DNA from: Nitrospina sp.
Lineage (GTDB): Bacteria; Nitrospinota; Nitrospinia; Nitrospinales; VA-1
Length of the DNA: 53,587 nucleotides
Direction: 5' to 3'
Assembly: GCA_018653085.1 (NCBI GenBank)
Contig: JABIAY010000001.1
Coordinates: 1 to 53,587, forward strand
Under the pieces are notes generated by a model, which made no database searches, had not been told where the DNA came from, and saw nothing but the letters and a program-made list of their open reading frames with translations. Numbering within the stretch: position 1 is the stretch's first letter; every line of letters starts with the position of its first letter. A program made the translations under genes and the position numbers. This document shows, piece after piece, positions 1 through 9,000 of this stretch.

Positions 1-1
1 C

Positions 2-1042
2 TTCCACAAAAACCCGGCTCTCCAAAGAAAGATTCTGGCAGACCCCAGGAACCTGCCGCACCAGGCCATCATTCAACTTGGACCGGAAAAACTCGATCTT
101 CTGGTCAGCGCCATTTATGACAACGATCAGAATTATCTCGGGCCTATGGTCTCCTGGTCGCTGGTGAGCGAAAAAATAGAACTGGAAGAACGGGACAGAA
201 AGAACAAGGAAAATATGGTTGCCGTTTTAAATCAAATTGGCGAGGTTGTCCAGGGTCTGGCGGCGGCTTCTGAAGAACTTGCAGCGGTCAGTCGTACCAT
301 GGAACAAAATGCTGAAAACGCCGCTAAAGAAGCAGAAATTGTTTCCGAATCCGGGAAAGAAGTGAGTGCCAATGTGAATTCCGTCGCGGCGGGAACGGAA
401 GAAATGAATGCAAGCATTAGAGAAATAGCTGGGAACGCCAGTAACGCCGCCGACACCTCCGCGAACGCGGTAAAATCAGCTCAGGAAGCGAACACCATCA
501 TCGACAGTCTCGGCACAAGCAGTAAGGAGATCGGCGAGGTGATCAAAGTCATCAACGGGATTGCCGAGCAAACCAACCTGCTGGCTTTAAACGCGACCAT
601 TGAAGCCGCAAGAGCCGGAGAAGCGGGTAAAGGGTTTGCTGTGGTGGCTAATGAGGTTAAAGAACTGGCCAACCAAACCGCCAAAGCAACGGGAGAGATC
701 ACAGCGAAAATTCAATCCATCCAATCGGATGTGAGTGGAGCCGTCACTTCCATCGGCGATGTGGGCAAAGTCATCGACCAGATAAACGGAATATCAACGA
801 CCATAGCCAGCGCAGTTGAGGAACAAACAGCAACCACTGGTGAAATGAGCCGCAACGTAACCGATGCGGCAACAGGAAGCCAGAACATCGCGGAAAACCT
901 GGCTTCTCTGGCCAAGGCCGTGGAGTCAACCAAAGAAGGTGCAGGAGATACTCAGATAGCCAGTGCCGACCTTTCCAAAATGGCCGAGGAACTACGAATG
1001 CTTATCGAAGGACTAAAAAAGGACAACAACGGTAATAATTAG
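2..1042 (+). CDS. Methyl-accepting chemotaxis protein, 5' end outside window
   Basis: This is the C-terminal 346 residues of a chemoreceptor, open from the window edge in frame 2. The first 60 or so residues, up to [14 protein letters not shown], look like the end of a PAS-type sensory domain. The rest is the long helical signalling domain. The hairpin tip that contacts CheA and CheW is clearly visible ([20 protein letters not shown], then GFAVVANEV). No membrane segment is seen in the visible part, so the receptor may be cytoplasmic, but the N terminus is missing. An internal ATG at 146 is unlikely to be the start because PAS-like sequence continues upstream of it. No other chemotaxis gene lies in the window. 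The protein should relay a PAS-sensed signal to a CheA kinase encoded elsewhere. Confidence 0.93.
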   Translation, partial: FHKNPALQRKILADPRNLPHQAIIQLGPEKLDLLVSAIYDNDQNYLGPMVSWSLVSEKIELEERDRKNKENMVAVLNQIGEVVQGLAAASEELAAVSRTMEQNAENAAKEAEIVSESGKEVSANVNSVAAGTEEMNASIREIAGNASNAADTSANAVKSAQEANTIIDSLGTSSKEIGEVIKVINGIAEQTNLLALNATIEAARAGEAGKGFAVVANEVKELANQTAKATGEITAKIQSIQSDVSGAVTSIGDVGKVIDQINGISTTIASAVEEQTATTGEMSRNVTDAATGSQNIAENLASLAKAVESTKEGAGDTQIASADLSKMAEELRMLIEGLKKDNNGNN

Positions 1043-1100
1043 TCCGCATATTGCGTGGATAAACAAGCAGGCTCGATCATTATTACCCCCCTCATCCTAG

Positions 1101-1156
1101 CCTTCTCCCTCCAGGGGAGAAGGGACTTTTTGCTTCCTCTCCCTTGAGGGGAGAGG
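1101..1156. repeat. Two tandem GC-rich hairpins, REP-like, possible terminator
   Basis: Two hairpins follow the chemoreceptor gene: CCTTCTCCC/GGGGAGAAGG at 1101-1123 and CCTCTCCC/GGGGAGAGG at 1136-1156. The first is followed by GGACTTTTTG, so it could act as an intrinsic terminator. The following GAGGCAAGGCG...GGTGAGGGTGG text resembles the REP-like sequences scattered through many genomes. It separates convergent genes. Confidence 0.6.
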
Positions 1157-1231
1157 CAAGGCGTAGCCGCGGTGAGGGTGGTTTAATAATACTTCGACAC
1201 ACAATCCCAACTGGTGTGAGACCGCTCAAAG

Positions 1232-2206
1232 TCAGCCTTGGGGACCCATAAAACGGATGAAGGCATTCAACAGTTTGGGGTCGAATTCATGTTCCATTTT
1301 GGATTTCATAATGGTGAGTGCCTCAAGCGTTTTTAAGGACTTCTTGTAACTGCGACGTGTGGTCAGGGCATCGTAGACATCCGCTAATTTACAGATTCTC
1401 GCGAACAGGGCAATATCATTACCGGTGAGACCCCGATGATAGCCTTTTCCATTATATTTTTCGTGATGCTGCCCTACCATTTGGATGGCTTTTTCTCCGT
1501 AGCATCCTAATTCCTTCATAACCTCCTCGCCGCTTTGCGTGTGTTTTTTTACCACCTCAAACTCTTCTTCCGTCAAGGCTCCCTCTTTGTTAATAATTTC
1601 CCGAGGAATTTTTGATTTACCAACATCGTGGAGCATGCCACCCAACCCCAGTTCATGAACCTCGTCAGCGGGTATGCCTACTTTAGGGGCAAAGGACATG
1701 CAATAGAGCCCCACATTGATACTGTGGGTATAGGTATAATAGTCCTTTTCCATAATCTTGGTCAGCCCGTAGAATCCAAGTTCATTATTGTCCAGACACT
1801 TTCCCATCAAGTCCACTACCTTGTCGGAACCACGAAGAATTTCAGGAGAAGCGTTGGTATCGAAAAACTGCTGGGTGACATCCCGGGAAAGGTCATAAAC
1901 CTTTTCCATCTTTTTTTCAGGAGGGGCGTCCGAATTTATGACGTAATCGCGCAGGGAATTGGTGGCGTGGTCAAAATAAAGAGTCAGGTCCTCTTCATGA
2001 ATATAAAGCTCCTCCGTAAAATCTGAAGATTGCAACAACTCACGCACCTTCTCGCGATAACGGGGCTCTTTACTGGCGTATAAAATAAAGCGGTCTTCAC
2101 TATCATCCTGCACCTTGGAAAAAATATTGAAAACCAGATCCGATTTCTTATCCAGAATCTTGGCATCAATAGGGTGATAATGTTCGACACCATGCTCCGA
2201 AGACAT
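1232..2206 (-). CDS. HD-GYP-like phosphohydrolase domain protein
   Basis: A 324-residue protein whose C-terminal half (about residues 150-320) is an HD-GYP-type domain. HD-GYP proteins usually hydrolyse cyclic di-GMP. The metal-binding HD pair is at H193-D194 (LHDVGKSKIP) and the second histidine pair at HHEKYNGKGYH (H247-H248). The signature proline is replaced by histidine, so the motif reads GYH instead of GYP. The N-terminal half (residues 1-150) is acidic, helical and unassigned. I chose ATG at 2206 because the longer frame begins only with TTG at 2242, and a promoter at 2276-2304 gives a 63-base leader to this ATG. There is no membrane segment, so it should be cytoplasmic. Activity on cyclic di-GMP is inferred from the family; the altered motif makes this less certain. 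Confidence 0.85.
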   Translation of the reverse strand: MSSEHGVEHYHPIDAKILDKKSDLVFNIFSKVQDDSEDRFILYASKEPRYREKVRELLQSSDFTEELYIHEEDLTLYFDHATNSLRDYVINSDAPPEKKMEKVYDLSRDVTQQFFDTNASPEILRGSDKVVDLMGKCLDNNELGFYGLTKIMEKDYYTYTHSINVGLYCMSFAPKVGIPADEVHELGLGGMLHDVGKSKIPREIINKEGALTEEEFEVVKKHTQSGEEVMKELGCYGEKAIQMVGQHHEKYNGKGYHRGLTGNDIALFARICKLADVYDALTTRRSYKKSLKTLEALTIMKSKMEHEFDPKLLNAFIRFMGPQG

Positions 2207-2275
2207 AATTAACACAACTCCAAAAAGAGGCAAAAGCCACAAAAAGATAGTAGCTTTCAGTCTAAATAAAAAATT

Positions 2276-2304
2276 ATTTTATACGGAACAGCCCTTTCAT
2301 TCAA
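2276..2304 (-). promoter_or_regulatory. Predicted sigma-70 promoter of the HD-GYP gene
   Basis: On the minus strand TTGAAT (2304-2299) and TAAAAT (2281-2276) are separated by 17 bases. The predicted start near 2269 lies 63 bases ahead of the ATG at 2206. Confidence 0.5.
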
Positions 2305-2613
2305 GGGGCTATAAAGCCTTTTTTTGCAAGATCTTCCACTCATCCACAGAGATGAGGAATAAAGAGGGATATATCAAAAGGTTTGCGGTAAGCCGCCCCG
2401 CCTCTAAAAGCAGTTTTTAATTTTTGTGTTTTTTTTGCACCCGGGATTTAAAGAAAAACAAACATAAAAAGGAACAAAACAGTCATGCAAACCACAAAAA
2501 CTACACGTTGCCAATTTAGCCAGGAAGCGTCCCCATGTTTCCTTTCAACATGGCCCCCGTGCCTGAAAATCCCATGATGCATTAAGAATGGATAACTCAC
2601 AACAACCCCCTAT

Positions 2614-2642
2614 TTGACATGCAAACATTACGGGCTTCTTAT
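2614..2642 (+). promoter_or_regulatory. Predicted sigma-70 promoter of the small gene at 2777
   Basis: A perfect TTGACA (2614-2619) is followed after 17 bases by TCTTAT (2637-2642). The predicted transcript starts near 2649, giving a leader of about 128 bases. The rest of the 2207-2776 intergenic stretch is AT-rich. It holds only the divergent HD-GYP promoter and a small hairpin at about 2532-2552 (CCATGTT/AACATGG). I see no further gene there. Confidence 0.45.
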
Positions 2643-2671
2643 TATAAGGTCCTTTGCCCAGCGCAAATATT

Positions 2672-2708
2672 CCTGAAATTCACCTTTATTTCAGGTGGAA
2701 GTTTTTTG
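2672..2708 (+). other. Leader hairpin followed by a T-run
   Basis: CCTGAAAT (2672-2679) and ATTTCAGG (2688-2695) form a perfect 8-bp stem with an 8-base loop. TGGAAGTTTTTTG follows. It lies between the predicted promoter and the start of the small gene at 2777. It could be a terminator-like attenuator or the 3' end of a short leader RNA. The stem is AT-rich and weak. Confidence 0.4.
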
Positions 2709-2776
2709 TTCCAACCCTATATTAATTATCAGAGCAATGATTGATTCCACTTCAGAATGAAGGGGAGGTGAAGGGA

Positions 2777-2986
2777 ATGTTGTTCCCGGTTACCATTTAT
2801 AATGCCGAGGGAAAGGTCAAAAAAGTCCTTTCAGAAAAAATGTTGCGTGAAAGACATTGGAGGATGTTCCGTGAGCGCGAAACGCGTTCTGTCGCAACCA
2901 AAGGCAGAACACGCGAAATGCCCAAAGGTTTGAAGAAAAAACTGGATCAGGAGTTCCCGGAAATAGCGGCGCGCTATTATCAATAA
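2777..2986 (+). CDS. Small basic protein of unknown function
   Basis: A 69-residue, strongly basic protein (many Lys and Arg in the central LRERHWRMFRERETRS stretch). The start MLFPVTIYNAEGKVKK is preceded by a good ribosome binding site, GGGGAGGTG, 8 bases upstream; this favours ATG 2777 over the upstream in-frame codon at 2741. It has no signal peptide, membrane segment or cysteine. It ends 15 bases before the convergent end of the giant CHAT gene. I do not recognise the family. The charge pattern would fit nucleic-acid or ribosome binding, but that is a guess. Confidence 0.65.
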   Translation: MLFPVTIYNAEGKVKKVLSEKMLRERHWRMFRERETRSVATKGRTREMPKGLKKKLDQEFPEIAARYYQ

Positions 2987-3000
2987 CGGGAGAGAGACTG

Positions 3001-6000
3001 CTACCGATAGTCTCCAGCAAGGTTGAATCCTGCCCAGTAGGAGGGGGGCGGGTAAAGACGCTTGACCAGCAGTTGGGCTTTTCTCAGGCTTTCGGCTTTG
3101 TTTTCATGACCGTAGTTTCGGTAAAAATGCTTGATCAACACAGCCGTGGAGATATCGCTCACCCGCCACAAAGAAGAGAGAATGGACTTTGTACCGGCAT
3201 AGATAAATGCCCGGTTGAGTCCCACCAGCTCATCACCACCAACGATATCCCCAAGGCCAGTCTGGCAGGCACTCAAGGTCACGATGTCGGCATTGATCTC
3301 CAATCCAAACACTTCGTTCACCTCAAAGTTTCCGTCCGCCGTTTTGGAACGTGTCAACTTCAATGAAGAAAACAAAGGGTTGACCGGATCAAACTCACCA
3401 TGCGAAGCGATATGTATGATCTGATATTCACTGATATGTTCTTTCAGCCAGCTCTCTGTAGCATTCTCTCGCGTAAAAATATCGACCTTCGGGAAATCCC
3501 ATTTGATAGCGTTGGCTTCCATTTCCGCCAGAGGCAGGTCATAGTTAAAGTCTCCCAGATCCGGATTCCCCAGTGCCAGCACTCTGATGTCCCGGTCCCG
3601 CTTCGCCTTTTCCTTGAATGTGAATTGCATGACCGAAGCACTGGGGGAATAAAAAAGCGGATGCTTTTCAACCAGGTAGTTCTGCCCATCCCTTAAAGAG
3701 GAAAAAGAAATATAATGCAGGTGTCCGTGGGGAACAATTCCTAAAAATCTTTTTCCCGCAATAAACGGCTCCACCGGCTTGATCAGCAAGGAATACAGGC
3801 GTTCAGCCTGTTCTTCGATGGGAGCCAGTTTTTGCATACGCTCACGATAATCGGCGATCAAAATATTCAACTCTTTCTCTGCTAACGGAACGCGGACAAC
3901 ATCTATTTTTTCTTTAGTGACCACCCAGGCCACCAGTTCATTTTCTGTCACCAGATATTCCACCAACGCCACCGAATCTTCCAATAAAGACTGTAACGCT
4001 GTGAGCGATATCGCTTCCACCGTGATAAAACTGGAAATTTCCGGGCTCTGCTCTTTGGCAGAAATCAGCAGGTCCTGATACTGGTTCCTGGCGTTCACCA
4101 GTCCCTCTGCCAATTTTCGGGCTTCTTCCTCCCGACTGGCAATACGAGAGGCTGCCAGCGATTCTTCAATTTTTCGAATAGCTTGTTTTTGACGATTCAA
4201 AGCTTCATACAAACTCTGGCTGACATCGTTCTTCAAACTGATTTTCTGGTTTCCCAACAGGTCGATAAAACTTCTCGATTTCGCGCGTTCCGTAAATTGA
4301 AATGACTCTTCAACCTTTCCCATATTCAAAAGCAGGAGAACCAGTTCTTTATATACGTCCTGCTTGTCGGTTAAAAATCCGTTCTGAAACTCCTCAACCT
4401 TAATGGCCGCGCGCAGAGCATCCACCACCGCTACCGCTTTTTTATACGCCTCCACTGCCGGCTCATTTTTTCCTAGTTGAATGAGGGCAAAACCTTCTCC
4501 GCGTAAAGCTCTCCAGGAAACCTCTTTCACATTAATACGCTCGGAAAGTTCAACCGTCTCCCGAAACAAGGAGACTGCCGGCTCCCACTGCTTATGCTCC
4601 AGCGCCAGATTGCCCAACTCCAGCATAGCCTTGACCAAGTTGGTGCGATTGCCGATTTCACGACTGAGTTCTACAGCCTTCTTAAGGTGAACTTCTGCAG
4701 TTTCCAACTGACCCATGCGCAAAAAGCTCATCCCCATGTTTCGGTGTGTGTAACCCTGCCCCCATTTTGATTTGAGTTGTTCATCCCTCTTTAAGGCTTT
4801 CTTGAAAAATTCAATGGATTCCAGATAACGCTTTTCCTTTCGGTGAACAAGACCGATGTTGTTATAGGCTGTCGCTATATCCAAAAGGGAATGAGACGCT
4901 TCAGCCAGCTTCAGACTCTGCCCCAGGTTTTCCAACGCTCGCTTTGGATCGTTAAGCGTCCAGTGGATCAACCCCAGAGTATTCAAAATAAAAGCCTGCT
5001 GGAGCTTGTCCTCCAGTTTCCTGGCGATTTCCAGAGCTTGCCGTTGAAACCTGAAAGCCTGCTGGTAGTTGCCCTGAAACCAATGGGAATTGGCCTGATA
5101 TAAAAAAGCTTTGGCAAGGCCCGATCTGAGGTCGGCCTCTTCTGCCAGGGTTTGGGCTCTGCCATAAAACTCAAGAGCCTGCTTGAAGTCCCCTTCCTTT
5201 TCCGCCACCAGTCCCAGCTCCAAAAGGGATTCCACCTGTTGATCGACCTGTTCCAGTTCTGTGAATAATTCATAGGCCTGACTGAAAAATTTTCGCGCTT
5301 CCTGAAAACGGTTGAGACGCAGATAATAAATCCTGCCAATGCGGCGTAATTCGCGGCCCCGATTCAGGTCTTCCCCAATCTCCTCATTGATCTCCAGGGA
5401 AGCGCTGAACGCCTTGAGGGCGTTGTCGTAGTCCAGCGCATTTTCTTCCACGATTCCCAGCGTGCTGTAACTCTCCGCCAAACGATCAAGGATTTCATTT
5501 TCTTCATAAATCCGCAGAGCCTTTTGTAAATGCTCGACCGCAGAGGGGAAATTTTCCGTGCGGGAATACAGAATCCCGAGAAAATAAAGTGCCTCTGCCA
5601 AAACCTCAGGGTCCTCTTCGGACTGGGGCACCACCTGCTTTTGATAGCGGATGGCCTTGGCATAATCCTCAAGGTTGTAGGCCGCCTGCGTCAGGGTTTG
5701 GTAAATCTTTCCGGCCATTTTTTTGTCGGCAAGGAATGGTTGCAATACCAACGCTTTTTCCAAATGGTCGATGACAGCCAACCAGTCCTTCTCCCTGAAC
5801 GCCCCCGCACCCTTCTGCAAATTGGCTTGAAAATGTTCCTCGGCAAACGTTTCTTTTTCTTCATCGCTCATGCCGGGAAAACCGTAATAGCGATACTGTG
5901 CCCACTCAAAATTTTCGGGGTATTTTTTCGCAAGCTCCCTTTGCGCATTGCGTAACGATTCAGCAGGGTTTTCCGTTCTGATATTTGCCATAAAATGTTT

Positions 6001-9000
6001 CATCATCTCATGGTGCAGTACCGGGTCCGGCTTTCCGGCATGAAGCAAAACACCGGGATAACCCTTGAAGGCCAGTCCATCTAAAAGCAAACTGGCTGAA
6101 GAGAGCGACAACAACGGGTCGAACTCATGTTCGACTTCTGCCATCACCATCAAATAGGATTCAAAAGGTTTTTCATAAAGAACCGACAAGGGAACTCTCT
6201 GGAACCGGTTGCTCTCACGGGTCAAGGTGATAAAAGACGAGGAAGAGTGAAGACGGCTCAGGCGCACCGGGCTCTCTATCTGCACCACCCCGAAATGCTC
6301 CCAGTTCGTTAAAAAGTTTTTCAGGTTCGCTTCATCCCCCTGCAAATTTAAAACAGTGGAAAAATCGGTCTTCGCGTTTTCAGTGTGTTCCGCATCCAAA
6401 GTCAGGAGACGGGAGCTATAAAGGTTTTTTAATTGTATCGACCGTTGCCATTGCGACAGCGAGGAGACAAACGCCAAGCTTGCGGTTTCTATAAAGGATT
6501 TTGCATTCACTTTCATTGCGGCCCACGGCAAAAACTCCAGCTTGCCATCCGCAATCAAAACCACCGACTCCCTATCCCATCCCAACGGCTCCGCCAGCGG
6601 CAATAAGAGCAAACGGGACAAATCGTTCACTTCCTCCACGGTCGCTTCTTTTTTGTTATCTGCCGACCGGGAAATCAGGTCAAAAAGTTTTTGGTTGCCG
6701 GGAATCCGTTTCCCGCCTACTTTATCGGCCTGCATCCACCAGACCAGAATTTCATTATGAACCCGCTGGAATTTCAACAACAGGGGATTTGAAAAGAACA
6801 CATCCAGCTTCGGAACCCGGGGGGATACCCAGTCAACAAGTTCCGGGTCCTCTTCATCGACCAATTGCAGAAACTCCTGATACTCGTCCAGCAGATCTGA
6901 AGCTTCCTCTTCTGAGGCGGACTCCAAACGCCCTGAGTAAGTAATAATTTCATCAAAATACGCCTGCCGGTCTTCATCGGAGAAACGCAACTGGGGAGCC
7001 AACACTATTTGCACCTGCTTCTTACCTTTTTCAGCAAACAATAATGCCGACGCAAACTTTTCCTGCTTGAACAACAGAAAAACGATGTCCTCATAAAGCT
7101 GTTCGATTAAAGCGAGAACAGAACGGTCCACCCAACCATAGGGCAGGCGACTCAACTCCTTTTCCGCCGCAAGCAGGCGAGAAAGATGATCGGGCATTTG
7201 TTTTGCCTGCAAATAAAGTGACTGCCAGCGATCCTTGACGGAAGGTTTTTGCTCGCCCTCTCCGGGTTTCATGCCGGCAAGATAACGGGTCCATTGCAAA
7301 TTCTGCCAGATCGCTCCCGCCTGTTTTCCCGGCTTATCCTGATTCACAAAAGCTAAAGCCAGTTCAAAATTGCGCATGGATTTCTGGATGCTTTTCCGTT
7401 GTCCCTGCAACTCAATAAGACTCGATTTGAGCTGGTCTTTCATTTCATTACCACTCAGACTTTTTGCCACGCTATCCAAATGAAAACCCTGGAAGTGGTA
7501 AAGAATGCCCAAATAGTTGTGCAGGACCATTAACAGTTCCGATCCTTCCAAACCGGCCACGATTCCCACAGCCTTTTCCAACAGCCTAATAGAATGGTGG
7601 ATGTCGTCCTTCAAAGACATCAGGGGTTTCTGGGAACTCAGGGCAAGAATAATTCGGCCGATATTTGCCGCATTGACCGCCATGCCACGTTGGCTATTCA
7701 GTTTTTGGGAGAGCCCGAAAGATTTGTTAAAGAAGTCCAGGCTGGACTCATAATCTGCCGACTGGAAATAATAATTTCCGATCTGATTCAGCAGAAGTGC
7801 CTTTTCCAGCAAAACCGGAATATTTTTATCAACATCCAGACCCGAAGGAATTAACAGTAGTTTTTTCTTAAAATATTCTATCGCTTTTTCATACTGCCCA
7901 AAGTCTCCGTAAATTCTCCCGATGTAATGAAAGATCAGTTTCATTTCACCTGTTTTGTCAAACCCATGCGCCGCCGATGAAACATCCTCCCCGACTCCCA
8001 CTTCCACATTCACATCGATCAGGGCACTCGACTCCTTTTGCTTTTTCACGGCGCCAAACTGTTCGAGCTTTTCAATGGCCTGAAAATAGTGGTTGAGCGC
8101 ACGGGCCATCTCTTCTGAATCACGTTCCTTCTGGTTGCCGGAATAAATATTATTGGCAATATTACGAAGCGTCCTGGAAAACGAAACCTCCTTGCCAGCC
8201 TGCCGGTTCAATTCGAGGGTTTTTGTAAAATGCTCTACCGCTCGGGCATAGTCTTTATGGTCCTGATAAGCCAGTGCGATTCGGTCATGCAATTGGGCCA
8301 TGCGGTCCAGCGCATTTTTCTTCTCTTCTATCTTCAGGGCTTTCTTAAATTGTGCAACGGCACTCTGCGAGTAACCCGACTTGAATGCGGCTGAACCATA
8401 CCGTTGGCGGTAAACGGCCTCCCGATCCACATTAAGAAAAGGCTCCTTACTGTCTTCGCGTTTTTTATAATAATGGTAGGCCGACAAAGGATTGTTCAAC
8501 AAATAATGTCCGTTCCCCAAATTCAGAAGCAAGTCCGCCTCGTTACGGGAATCTCCATCATTAAGTGCCAACGCGATTTGGTACTCGTGCAGAGCTTTTT
8601 CCAGGAAACCCGGCTCCACCCGCTCTTTCTGCTCGTAGATCCACCCCAGAGTCTGGTGATAAAAAACTTCCTGCGAGTTCAACTGAAGAGCTTTACCGAT
8701 TTCCGCTTGCGCTTCGTCCAACGCCGGAGGATTTAAATACGTAAGGGCCAGTCCCAACGCATAATGATCTACCGCTGAATCGGGCCGGGACTTCACACGG
8801 TCCTGATAAAACCGTACTGCTCTTTTTCCCAAAGCCGCTGTAGCCTGCAGATAGCCCCTGTGCGCTCTCACTGTTTGCGGACTGAACTCGATCAGTTGCA
8901 GGAATGTTTTGAGTGCCAGCTTCACTTCACCAACGCGCAATTCCCAGTTGCCTTTTTCCAGAGTTTTTTGTATCAGCCCCGCACGGGCGGACCGGGCATA

